Assembly (NCBI GenBank): GCA_033764265.1
Contig: JANRJB010000451.1
Span: forward strand, 1-13,323
Reading direction: 5' to 3'
Length of the DNA stretch: 13,323 nucleotides
DNA from: VGEM01 sp033764265
GTDB lineage: Bacteria; Pseudomonadota; Alphaproteobacteria; Rhodospirillales; Rhodospirillaceae
The notes beneath the pieces are model-generated. The model was not told where the DNA came from, did no database searches, and saw nothing but the letters and a program-made list of their open reading frames with translations. The translations under genes and the position numbers were made by a program. Positions within the stretch are counted from its first letter, which is position 1, and the number at the start of each line of letters is the position of its first letter. Shown in pieces: positions 6,502 through 13,321 of the stretch.

Positions 6502-6535
6502 GGCGGGGAATCCTACGATGGGCGAATAATGGGAG

Positions 6536-7423
6536 ATGGAGAGGGCAATTCAATCGACCGAAACCACGATCGATCACATCGGCCTGGTCGGGCGCGCGAT
6601 CGATCCGATGCTGGCAGCTTACCGCCGATTGGGCTTCAAAGTCACCGCGCCGGCCGACCTGATGCAGCCGGGCCCCGACGGCGCGCCGGTGCCGCTGGGC
6701 CAGGTGTCGGCGCACGCCATCTTCCCCGACACCTATATCGAGCTGACCGCGGTGCTGAACCCCGGCCAGGGCAACCACCTCGACAACTGGCTGGCGCGGC
6801 ACGACGGGCTGCACATCCTGGCCTTCCGCAGCGACGACGCCGAGGCCAGCTGGAACGAACTGGCCGCGCACGGCGTGGTGATGCCGCCGATGCGCGCGGC
6901 CACCCGCGAGGTCGACGCCGGCGGCAAGCGCGGCACCGCCGATTTCAAGTGGTACCAGCTGCCTGACTCGATCGTGACCGAGGGCTTCGCCTGCGTGGTC
7001 GAGCACCTGACGCCGGAGCTGGTGTTCCTGGAGGCGATGACCGACCACCCCAACGGCGCGATCGGGCTGCGCGGCGTCGGCGCGGTGGTGGCCGACCTGG
7101 ACGAGGCGTTCGCGCGTTACGAACGCCTGCCGGGGGCCGAGCGCAAGTCGTTCGCCATGGGCCGCTCGATCGTGCTGAAAGACCAACGCATCACGGTGGT
7201 CGAGGCCAAAGGCTTCCGCGCGTTGTTTCCGGGCGCGGATCTGCCCGCGCCTCCGTGCTTCGCCAGCTACACCGTGCGGGTGAAGGATATCGGTATCACG
7301 CGGGCGTGGCTGGCCGCGCACGACGTGCCCTACCAGGTCTGGGGCGCCGACGGCCTGTGGGTGAAGCCCGAGCACGCCTGCGGCGCGGTGCTGGTGTTCG
7401 TCGACCAGCGCGCGCCGGTGTGA
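6536..7423 (+). CDS. Glyoxalase-like VOC-family protein
   Basis: A 295-residue protein. The start TTIDHIGLVGRAIDPMLAAYRRLGF (10-34) and TYIELTAVLNPGQGNHLDNWLARHDGLHILAFRSDD (66-101) are typical of glyoxalase-like (Glyoxalase_3-type) VOC proteins. A second half, GLRGVGAVVADLDEAFARYERLPG (177-200) to the end, repeats the VOC pattern. Candidate metal ligands are His14, Glu69, His157 and Glu166, but this is by eye. VOC enzymes include dioxygenases, isomerases and glyoxalases; the reaction here is unknown. The ATG at 6536 has GGGAG directly against it, closer than ideal, and no better in-frame start exists before the conserved IDHIGLVG; an upstream ATG at 6518 is cut off by a TAA. It is divergent from the MFS operon, and its stop overlaps the GNAT start as TGATG. 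Confidence 0.8.
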   Translation: MERAIQSTETTIDHIGLVGRAIDPMLAAYRRLGFKVTAPADLMQPGPDGAPVPLGQVSAHAIFPDTYIELTAVLNPGQGNHLDNWLARHDGLHILAFRSDDAEASWNELAAHGVVMPPMRAATREVDAGGKRGTADFKWYQLPDSIVTEGFACVVEHLTPELVFLEAMTDHPNGAIGLRGVGAVVADLDEAFARYERLPGAERKSFAMGRSIVLKDQRITVVEAKGFRALFPGADLPAPPCFASYTVRVKDIGITRAWLAAHDVPYQVWGADGLWVKPEHACGAVLVFVDQRAPV

Positions 7424-7911
7424 TGCCGCCGCCGGTGAAGTATCGGCCGCTGCGAAAGCGCGAGGCGTTCGCGGCGTCCCTGTTGGAAACCCGCGTGGCG
7501 GCCGAGACCTTCGCCCCGCAGGCCCCGGTGTTCGCGCGCCAGCTGCGCTGGCGATCGCTGCGGGGTTTTGCACGCCTCGGCGCCGGCCGCCTGGCACGCA
7601 GCGCGATGCACGGCGCCTTCGCCGGCGCGGCGCTGATCGGCTTTTCGCGCGCGTTCGTCGGCCGGTTCGGCGAGGTCAGCGACCTGTGGATCGACCGCGC
7701 GTGGCGGAACCGCGGCATCGGGCGGCGCCTGCTGAAGACCGCTGAAACCTGGTTGCGGCGGCGCGGCACCCGCACCGCGCGCCTGTACACGCCGCGATTC
7801 AATGGCGGAGCGATCCGCCTTTATCGCGCCTGCGGCTGGCGGGTCGAGCTGCGCAACCGGCACCGCAGCCTGCACGTGGGCCGCGTGCGGATGTGCAAGC
7901 GGCTGCGGTGA
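7423..7911 (+). CDS. GNAT-family N-acetyltransferase
   Basis: A 162-residue protein with the GNAT acetyl-CoA-binding signature. Motif A is VSDLWIDRAWRNRGIGRRLLKTAETW (85-110), with the pyrophosphate loop R-N-R-G-I-G (95-100). Motif B is the C-terminal NGGAIRLYRACGWR (127-140). The N-terminal half is diverged and arginine-rich, so the acceptor (amine, peptide, antibiotic or protein) cannot be named. The ATG at 7423 is chosen because it overlaps the VOC stop by one base (TGATG) and gives a normal GNAT length; the frame is open upstream only as a shadow of the VOC gene. Translational coupling suggests both act together or are needed at the same time. The convergent NmrA-like gene ends 9 bases beyond its stop, with no terminator in between. 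Confidence 0.88.
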   Translation: MPPPVKYRPLRKREAFAASLLETRVAAETFAPQAPVFARQLRWRSLRGFARLGAGRLARSAMHGAFAGAALIGFSRAFVGRFGEVSDLWIDRAWRNRGIGRRLLKTAETWLRRRGTRTARLYTPRFNGGAIRLYRACGWRVELRNRHRSLHVGRVRMCKRLR

Positions 7912-7920
7912 ACCGACGCC

Positions 7921-8757
7921 CTACTTCTCCACCGGCAGCTTTGCGAACTGGGATTTCCAGCCGAGCAGGTCGGGGTTGACGACGTTGAAGGCGGTGTAGG
8001 CCTTGCCGACCGCGTCGGGGTTGGCGAGCGCATCCACGATCACCAGCGCCACGTCACCGCGGCTGATGACGGCAGGGACCTGCAGGTCGCCCGGCATCAG
8101 GGCGATGGCGTGCACGCCGCGTGGCTCGTCGCGCAGGCCCACCGGCCGCACGATCGAATAGGGCACGCCCGAGGCCTTCAGGTGCTTTTCCAGGTCGTGC
8201 TTGTAGCGCATCACGCCGGCGAAGCCGGTGGTGGCGGCGGGATCGGCCGCGGTGGTGCTGGCTGAAGTGATCAGCACGACCAGCTTGACGCCGTTCGCCT
8301 TGGCCTCGTCGATGATGCGCGCCGGGCCTTCATACTCCACCAGCGACGGCGTGTTGTCGGGCTCGCGGAAGCTGTTGGCGCCGTGGGCGAACACGATTCG
8401 ATCGACGCCCTTGGTCAGGCCCTTGAGCGTGTCAGGCTTGCGGAAGTCGACCGCCACCCACGCGGCGCCCGGCTGGGCCGCCTTGGCCTTGGCGGCATCG
8501 CGGCTGGTGCCGCGCACCTTGACGCCCTGGGCAAGCAACAGCTCCACCACTTGCGCGCCGGTGCGCCCGGTGGCGCCCAGCACCAAGACCGTTTCGCCCT
8601 TGATCGAGGGCAGCACCGGCGGCGGCGTGGCGCGGCCTTCCTGGGCCTGGGCCGTGCCCATGATGGAGAGATGGCCAACGCCGACGTTGCCGCAGTGGGC
8701 GGCGAAGGCCAGGCACAGGGCAAAGCCGAACAGGTTGCGGCGGGTGGCGAGTGTCAT
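7921..8757 (-). CDS. NmrA-like NAD(P)-binding protein with Tat-like export signal
   Basis: A 278-residue protein. The mature part is an atypical SDR/NmrA-like Rossmann domain. It has VLVLGATGRTGAQVVELL, where GATGRTG (61-67) is the dinucleotide loop, then VKVRGTSRD after strand 2, VAVDFRKPDTL, DRIVFAHGA and GVPYSIVRPVGL (substrate-side loop). Such proteins bind NAD(P)(H) as reductases, epimerases or redox sensors. Ahead of it is an N-terminal leader with TRRNLF (5-10), a hydrophobic stretch (GFALCLAFAA) and an AQA cleavage-like site at 36-38. This resembles a twin-arginine signal, which exports proteins already folded with cofactor. The ATG at 8757 has GGAG 7 bases upstream. It follows the nucleotide-carrier gene by 27 bases on the same strand and is probably co-transcribed with it. 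Fold assignment is strong; export by Tat is inference. Confidence 0.82.
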   Translation of the reverse strand: MTLATRRNLFGFALCLAFAAHCGNVGVGHLSIMGTAQAQEGRATPPPVLPSIKGETVLVLGATGRTGAQVVELLLAQGVKVRGTSRDAAKAKAAQPGAAWVAVDFRKPDTLKGLTKGVDRIVFAHGANSFREPDNTPSLVEYEGPARIIDEAKANGVKLVVLITSASTTAADPAATTGFAGVMRYKHDLEKHLKASGVPYSIVRPVGLRDEPRGVHAIALMPGDLQVPAVISRGDVALVIVDALANPDAVGKAYTAFNVVNPDLLGWKSQFAKLPVEK

Positions 8758-8784
8758 GGCGTTCTCCGGTGGTTGACGTGTCGA

Positions 8785-10131
8785 CTATTCCGCCGCCGCC
8801 GCGGCGGGCCTGCCGACGGCGGAACCGGCGTTCACCGTTTCGTAGCTGCGGCCCAGGCGCAAGGCGATGAAGCCCCACACCGCGGCGACCAGCACGCCGA
8901 AGATCGCCACGCCCGACGTGGCGAGACCGGCGGCGGTCAGCCCGGCGGTCACCCACGCGGCGCTGACGTCGCCGAAGCGGTAGACCACGGTGTCGATGAC
9001 GTTCTTGGCCTTGTAGCGGCTTTGCTGGTCGACCACGGTGAACAGCATCTCGCGGCCCGGGCGCGACACCGCGTATTCCGAAATGCGGCGCATCACCTGC
9101 ACGCCCAACAGCACGAACACGACGGGCGAGAAGGCGATGGCGACGAAGGCGAAGATCATCACCACCGGCACCAGCACCAGGGCAAAGGTGACCCCGAAGC
9201 GCGACACCAGCCGCCCGGTGCCGAACAACTGGATCAGGATGGCGCCGACGTTGACGATCAGGTCCACCACCGCGAACGCCTGGGTGCGCTGCTCGCGCGT
9301 TTCGAACGCCGCGCGCACCAGATCGTTCTGCTGGAAGTAGAGAATGGTCGACACCCAGGTCAGCATCAGGATGAACATGGCGATCGACAGCAGGAACGGC
9401 GACTTGAACAGCAGCGTGAAACCGTCGAAGGGGTTGCCCTCGAGCTTGCGGTCGAGCGTGGTTCGTTGCGCGTCGCCGCCGCGGGCCATCAGCTTGGTCT
9501 TTTCGTTCTCCAGCATGCGGATGACGAACATCACCACCACAAAGCCGGCCGCGGAGATCAGCAGCAGGTTGTTGGTGCCGATCTCGGTGACCAGGAGCGC
9601 GGTGATCGCCGGTCCGGCCGCCGCGCCGGCGCTGCCGCCGCCGGCGATGAAGCCGAACAGGCGCTTGGCTTCGGTCCGGGAGAAGATGTCGGACATGAAG
9701 CTCCAGAACACCGAGGTGATGAACATGTTGAAGACGCTGACCCATACGAAGAACACGCCGGCGACGGTGTGGTTCTCGGGCGCGGCCTCGAATACCGCGT
9801 AGAAGATCAGGATGTTGATGACGAAGAAGCCGTAGACCCACGGCAGGAAAGTGGCGAGCTTGAGCCGCGAGGCGAACGCGCCGTAGATCGGCGCGCAGAT
9901 GAAGGTGGCGAAGAAGGTGAAGGTATACAGCACCTCGAGCGCTTCGCCGTCGCCGTAGACGGTGCCCATGGCGTCGCGCACCGGGCGCAGGATGTAGTAG
10001 CTGCCCAGCAAGAAGAAGAAGTACAGGAACGACAGCACGACGGCCTTGACCTCGTGCGGTTCGACCGCGGCGGTGACTTTGAACAGGCGGGCGATCGCGG
10101 ACGGCGGGGTGGCAGGCGCAGAGGAGGACAT
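8785..10131 (-). CDS. NTP/NDP exchange transporter-like membrane protein (TlcC-like MFS)
   Basis: A 448-residue protein with about 12 hydrophobic segments that resembles the ATP/ADP-translocase-like carriers found in many free-living bacteria. Seen: VVLSFLYFFFLLGSYYILRPVRDAMG (31-56), LPWVYGFFVINILIFYAVF (96-114) and FWSFMSDIFSRTEAKRLFGF (142-161), followed by a glycine/alanine-rich IAGGGSAGAAAGP (162-174). A polar loop with TLDRKLEGNPFDGF divides the two halves. True energy-parasite carriers (Rickettsia, Chlamydia) swap host ATP for ADP. The role of free-living homologues is not established, and nucleotide specificity is unproven here. It lies first in a two-gene unit with the NmrA-like protein. 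The ribosome binding site (GGGA about 8 bases upstream) is moderate. Confidence 0.78.
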   Translation of the reverse strand: MSSSAPATPPSAIARLFKVTAAVEPHEVKAVVLSFLYFFFLLGSYYILRPVRDAMGTVYGDGEALEVLYTFTFFATFICAPIYGAFASRLKLATFLPWVYGFFVINILIFYAVFEAAPENHTVAGVFFVWVSVFNMFITSVFWSFMSDIFSRTEAKRLFGFIAGGGSAGAAAGPAITALLVTEIGTNNLLLISAAGFVVVMFVIRMLENEKTKLMARGGDAQRTTLDRKLEGNPFDGFTLLFKSPFLLSIAMFILMLTWVSTILYFQQNDLVRAAFETREQRTQAFAVVDLIVNVGAILIQLFGTGRLVSRFGVTFALVLVPVVMIFAFVAIAFSPVVFVLLGVQVMRRISEYAVSRPGREMLFTVVDQQSRYKAKNVIDTVVYRFGDVSAAWVTAGLTAAGLATSGVAIFGVLVAAVWGFIALRLGRSYETVNAGSAVGRPAAAAAE

Positions 10132-10194
10132 GGCGGGTCCCGTCGGTTGGTGGATGAGAAGGCGCGACTATAGTGCATCTGACGGCGGGGGCGA

Positions 10195-10219
10195 GTCCGG
10201 CCGGAGGCCGCGGCCGGAC
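10195..10219. repeat. Inverted repeat, 9-bp perfect stem
   Basis: GTCCGGCCG (10195-10203) and CGGCCGGAC (10211-10219) are perfect reverse complements separated by 7 bases. The stem is all or nearly all G:C apart from one T:A pair. No T-run follows on either strand, so an intrinsic terminator is unlikely. It could be a protein-binding site or a leader RNA hairpin for the SDR operon. In DNA this GC-rich, some chance pairing is expected. Confidence 0.55.
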
Positions 10220-10262
10220 CCGTCGTCGCGGCGCGGCCATGGCGCGGACGGCGTGTCCGCCG

Positions 10263-10280
10263 CCGGCGCGCACGCGCCGG
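10263..10280. repeat. Inverted repeat, 8-bp perfect arms
   Basis: CCGGCGCG (10263-10270) and CGCGCCGG (10273-10280) are perfect reverse complements around a central CA. As RNA the likely hairpin has a 7-bp stem and a 4-base GCAC loop. There is no downstream T-run. It lies 43 bases beyond the previous inverted repeat in the same divergent gap, so the two could be parts of one folded leader or operator. Confidence 0.55.
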
Positions 10281-10364
10281 ACGCCGGCTGACCCGCCCCG
10301 GCGGATCGTGGTACGCCATGCGCCGGAGTCAGCCGTTCGATCCATCAACCTGCGGGGGTCCTTC

Positions 10365-11147
10365 ATGCGCAATCGAACTTTCACATTCGTCCTGGCCGCG
10401 ATTTTGTTGTGCGCCGGCGTGCTGGCCCATCCGGCCGCCGCCGAGACCGTGCTGGTGACCGGCGCCAATCGCGGCATCGGGCTCGAGTACGTCAAGCAGT
10501 ACGCCGCCAAGGACGCCACGGTGATCGCCACCGCGCGCACCCCGGCCCGGGCCGACGAACTCAACGCGCTGGCCAAGGCCAACCCCAAGATCAAGGTGGA
10601 GGCCCTGGACGTGACGGACCTTGCCGCCATCGACGCGCTGGCGGCCAAGTACAAGGGCACGGCCATCGACGTGCTGATCAACAACGCCGGCATCACCGGC
10701 GACACCACCAAGCAGCGCTTCGGCACCATCGACTACGCCGACTTCGACGCGGTGATGCGCACCAACGTGATGGGGCCGTTGAAGATGACCGAAGCCTTCA
10801 CCGAGCACGTGGCGGCCGGCGCGGCCAAGAAGGTGGTGGTGATCACGTCCAGCGAAGGATCGATCGCCGGCGCGACGGCCAACCGACAGCCGTTCTACCG
10901 CGGCAGCAAGGCGGCGGTGAACATGGTGATGCGCAACGTGTCGCACGCGCTGAAGGACAAGGGCATCGTCGTGGTGCTGGTCAACCCCGGCCCAGTCGAT
11001 ACCGACATGATGGCGGGCGCGCGCGGGCGCATGCCGCTGCGCACACCCACCCTGGCCGTCACCGAGATGACGGCGGTGGCCGACAAGGCGACGCTGGCCG
11101 ACACCGGCAAGTTCTTCAACTTCGACGGCACGGAACTGCAGTGGTGA
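10365..11147 (+). CDS. Short-chain dehydrogenase/reductase (C-factor-like) with apparent Sec signal peptide
   Basis: A 260-residue classical SDR. Seen: cofactor loop TGANRGIG (32-39), LDVTD (81-85), LINNAG (104-109), the conserved Asn134 (MRTNVMG), ITSSEGSIAG (160-169) with the likely catalytic Ser, YRGSK (Tyr178 and Lys182) and VNPGPVDTDM (207-216). This set resembles C-factor-type SDRs, which are NAD(P)-dependent oxidoreductases. Unlike them it begins with MRNRTFTFVLAAILLCAGVL and AHPAAA ahead of the first strand. That is a textbook Sec signal peptide with cleavage after residue 26, directly before the Rossmann fold. The ATG has GGGGGT 5 bases upstream, which supports including the leader; there is no internal Met before the fold that could serve as a cytoplasmic start. 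An FAD monooxygenase gene follows after 18 bases. Confidence 0.9.
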   Translation: MRNRTFTFVLAAILLCAGVLAHPAAAETVLVTGANRGIGLEYVKQYAAKDATVIATARTPARADELNALAKANPKIKVEALDVTDLAAIDALAAKYKGTAIDVLINNAGITGDTTKQRFGTIDYADFDAVMRTNVMGPLKMTEAFTEHVAAGAAKKVVVITSSEGSIAGATANRQPFYRGSKAAVNMVMRNVSHALKDKGIVVVLVNPGPVDTDMMAGARGRMPLRTPTLAVTEMTAVADKATLADTGKFFNFDGTELQW

Positions 11148-11165
11148 AAACCAGCGGCGGTTAGC

Positions 11166-12353
11166 GTGCACGTCGCCATCGTCGGCGCCGGGCCGGTCGG
11201 GCTGACCGCCGCGCTGCGGCTGGCCCGCGCCGGCGTGCGGGTGACGGTGCTGGAGAAGGCGAACGAGCTGCACGCCGAGCCGCGCGCCTCGACCTTCCAC
11301 GCACCGACCCTGGAGCTGCTCGACACCCTGGGCCTGACCGCGCAGCTGCTGGCCCTGGGCCGGCCGGCGCCGCGCTGGCAGTACCGGGTGCTGGAAACCA
11401 GCGAGGCGGCGGTGTTCGACTTCGGCGTCATCGCCGACGAGACGCCTTACCCGTTCCGCCTGCAGTGCGAGCAGTTCAACCTGGTCAAGGTGGCCGCCGT
11501 GGCGCTGGAGGCCATCGCGCCCGGCGCCATCGTTTTCGGCGCCGAGGCGACAGCCATAAGCCAGCACACCGGCGGCGCGGTAGTCGTGTTCACGCGGGCC
11601 AGCCGCGGCGAAACCTTGTCGTGCGACTGGCTGATCGGCACCGACGGCGCGGCCTCGCTGGTGCGCGGGGCGCTCAATATCGGCTTCGACGGCGAAACTT
11701 ATCCGGCGGTGTCGTTCACCGTCGGCACGCCGTTCGATTTCGACGCGCACATGGCGGGCCTGTTGGGCGTGAACTATTTCTGGTCGGACTTCGGCCCCTT
11801 CAGCATGTTCCACACCTTAAACATGTGGCGGGTGGGCTGGTCGCCGCCGCCGGGGGCAAGCGACGAGGAAACGCTGTCGGACGCCGCCGTGCAAGCCAAG
11901 ATGGCGCGCATCTGCGCGGCCGGCGCGCCGTTTCCGCTGCAAACCGCGCGCGTCTACCGCGTGCACCGGCGGGTGGCCGACACCTTCAACGTCGGGCGCA
12001 TCCTGCTGGCCGGCGACGCCGCGCACCTGAACAGCCCGGCCGGCGGCTTCGGCATGAACGGCGGCGTGCACGACGCCTTCAATCTGGCCGACAAGCTGAT
12101 CGACATCGCCAACGGCGCGGACGCCGAGCCGCTGCTGGCGCGCTATACCCGCCAGCGCCGGTCGGCGGCGGTGGACGACATTCACGCCACGTCCGACGCC
12201 AATTACCGCCGCCACCGCGAAAAGGACCTGGTCCGGCGCCGCGAGGTCTTGAAGGAGTTGCAGGCGATCGCCGCCGACCGCGACCGCCACCGCGCTTTCC
12301 TGATGGACAACGCCCTGATCAATTCCTTTCGCCGGTCGAGCGCGCTACCCTGA
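11166..12353 (+). CDS. FAD-dependent monooxygenase, PheA/TfdB aromatic hydroxylase type
   Basis: A 395-residue group A flavoprotein monooxygenase. The three signature motifs are in order: GAGPVG (7-12) with Glu30 ending strand 2 for FAD binding; the DG motif IGTDGAASLVR (157-167); and the GD motif RILLAGDAAHLNSPAGGFGMNGGVHDAFNL (278-307). These enzymes use NAD(P)H and O2 to hydroxylate phenolic or similar rings. The protein is shorter than phenol hydroxylase-type members because it lacks the C-terminal thioredoxin-like domain; its tail is a charged helix (RRHREKDLVRRREVLKELQ). The start is a GTG at 11166 with only a weak GGCGG upstream, chosen because HVAIVGAGP follows at once. It lies 18 bases after the SDR and 24 before the VOC gene, fitting an aromatic-compound operon; the substrate is unknown. 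Confidence 0.88.
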   Translation: MHVAIVGAGPVGLTAALRLARAGVRVTVLEKANELHAEPRASTFHAPTLELLDTLGLTAQLLALGRPAPRWQYRVLETSEAAVFDFGVIADETPYPFRLQCEQFNLVKVAAVALEAIAPGAIVFGAEATAISQHTGGAVVVFTRASRGETLSCDWLIGTDGAASLVRGALNIGFDGETYPAVSFTVGTPFDFDAHMAGLLGVNYFWSDFGPFSMFHTLNMWRVGWSPPPGASDEETLSDAAVQAKMARICAAGAPFPLQTARVYRVHRRVADTFNVGRILLAGDAAHLNSPAGGFGMNGGVHDAFNLADKLIDIANGADAEPLLARYTRQRRSAAVDDIHATSDANYRRHREKDLVRRREVLKELQAIAADRDRHRAFLMDNALINSFRRSSALP

Positions 12354-12377
12354 CCGCGCCTTTCGGGGAGAACGAGA

Positions 12378-13316
12378 ATGTCGGTCAGGCTGATTCACGG
12401 ACCCGTCATCAGCTGCGGGTCGCTGGCCGCCCAGCGCGCGCTGTTCGAGAAAGTCTACGGCATGAAGCCCGTGGCCGAGCAGGATCTCGACCGCGCCGCG
12501 GTGCAGGCCTTGTGGGGCGTCGACGGCCACGCCGCGCGCACGGTGCTCCTGGAAACGCCCGGCACGCACTTCGGCGTGCGCCTGATCCAGTTCGATCCGC
12601 TGTCGGCCATCGTCATTCGCGACCGCTCCACCGGCTATGACTGCGATGCGTTGAAGGTGATCGACTTCTACGCCCCCGACATCGCGGCGGCGGTGGCGCA
12701 CATCGAGGGCGCGGGGTTCAAGCTGAAGCACGAGGTGGCGGTCTACGACATGCCCGAGGGGCGCATCTTCGAGGGCCACCTGTGGGGCCCCGACGAGGTG
12801 GTCACCGCGCTGATCAGCGGGCCCAAGGACTTCTTCAGTCAGGTCGCCACCGTGGTCGACCGCACCTTCAGCGAGGTGCAGAGCATCTCCGGGCCGGTGG
12901 CCGACACGGGTCCGGTGCTGGCGTTCTACGACCAGGTGCTGGGCCTGGGCGTGATCCACGAGTACGCCATCGACGACGACAGCTTCGCCGGCCTGGTGGG
13001 CACCCCGCACAAACTTAAGCTGCGCGCTAAGAACATCGGCCTGAAGCGCACCGAGCCCTATTTCGGCATCATCCACTACGGCTTGCCGCCGGGCGCCTAC
13101 AAATCCCTGCGCGACCGCTCGGTCATGCCCAACCGCGGGCTGGTGGCGGCGACGCTGTTCGTCGCGCACATCGAGGACCACGAGAACCGCGCCATCGAAT
13201 TCGGCGCCGAGGTGCTGGCGCCGGTGGCCGAGGTCAAGCTGTCGCCCTATGGCGTGGTGAAGTCGCTGACCCTGCGCGCGCCGCACGGCGTGATCCATCA
13301 CCTGATCGAAACCTGA
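12378..13316 (+). CDS. Two-domain VOC-family protein, dioxygenase/glyoxalase fold
   Basis: A 312-residue protein with two VOC-type halves. The first (about 1-148) has GPVISCGSLAAQRALFEKVYGMKPV, LKVIDFYAPDIAAAVAHIEGAGF and EGHLWGPDEV. The second (about 165-310) has PVLAFYDQVLGLGVIHEYAI, IIHYGLPPGAY, LFVAHIEDHENRAIEFGAEVL and LRAPHGVIHHLIE. The closing pattern recalls VOC metal-binding strands, and the layout resembles extradiol-type ring-cleavage dioxygenases, but I cannot confirm the metal triad. In company with an FAD hydroxylase and an SDR, a role in breaking down a hydroxylated ring is a fair inference. Alternatives are a glyoxalase-like or binding protein. The ATG has GGGGAG about 8 bases upstream. 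Its stop runs directly into a strong ribosome binding site for a gene beyond the window. Confidence 0.82.
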   Translation: MSVRLIHGPVISCGSLAAQRALFEKVYGMKPVAEQDLDRAAVQALWGVDGHAARTVLLETPGTHFGVRLIQFDPLSAIVIRDRSTGYDCDALKVIDFYAPDIAAAVAHIEGAGFKLKHEVAVYDMPEGRIFEGHLWGPDEVVTALISGPKDFFSQVATVVDRTFSEVQSISGPVADTGPVLAFYDQVLGLGVIHEYAIDDDSFAGLVGTPHKLKLRAKNIGLKRTEPYFGIIHYGLPPGAYKSLRDRSVMPNRGLVAATLFVAHIEDHENRAIEFGAEVLAPVAEVKLSPYGVVKSLTLRAPHGVIHHLIET

Positions 13317-13321
13317 GGAGG
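13316..13321 (+). promoter_or_regulatory. Strong Shine-Dalgarno for a gene beyond the right edge
   Basis: AGGAGG overlaps the last base of the VOC gene's TGA stop, 2 bases before the window ends. It matches the consensus ribosome binding site fully, so a further gene of the SDR-monooxygenase-VOC operon very probably starts a few bases outside. Confidence 0.6.

Larger units (their letters stand above)
10132..10364 (+). other. Divergent intergenic region between the carrier and SDR genes
   Basis: This 233-base gap is the longest in the window and I see no gene in it. It separates the leftward carrier operon from the rightward SDR operon and should hold both promoters. A perfect palindrome ACTATAGT at 10167-10174 gives a -10-like TATAGT on either strand; TTGGTG (10147-10152) is a weak -35 for the rightward direction, 16 bases away. 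Two strong GC hairpins follow, listed separately. A rightward transcript from this site would carry a structured leader of nearly 190 bases before the SDR ATG. Promoter placement is tentative. Confidence 0.35.

Noticed and set aside
6518..6529. ATG at 6518 as an earlier start for the VOC gene
   Set aside because: It is in frame but meets a TAA after three codons, so it cannot extend the protein.
5540..7597. Long minus-strand open frame (685 codons) crossing the MFS and VOC genes
   Set aside because: It covers parts of three better-supported genes in other frames and shows arginine/proline-rich low-information sequence typical of shadows in GC-rich DNA.
8692..8757. Cys22 of the NmrA-like leader as a lipoprotein lipobox
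   Set aside because: The preceding residues are AAH; His at the -1 position does not fit a lipobox, and a later AQA site fits cleavage better.
8383..10173. Long plus-strand open frame (596 codons) opposite the nucleotide-carrier gene
   Set aside because: His/Gly/Gln/Asp-rich translation without any domain; it is the complement of a clear 12-helix membrane protein.
8432..10729. Minus-strand open frame of 765 codons overlapping the carrier gene and the divergent gap
   Set aside because: It runs through the promoter gap and across two genes out of frame, with no recognisable motifs.
10329..11813. Minus-strand open frame opposite the SDR and FAD monooxygenase genes
   Set aside because: His/Gly/Arg/Val-rich shadow; the plus strand has complete SDR and flavoprotein motif sets.
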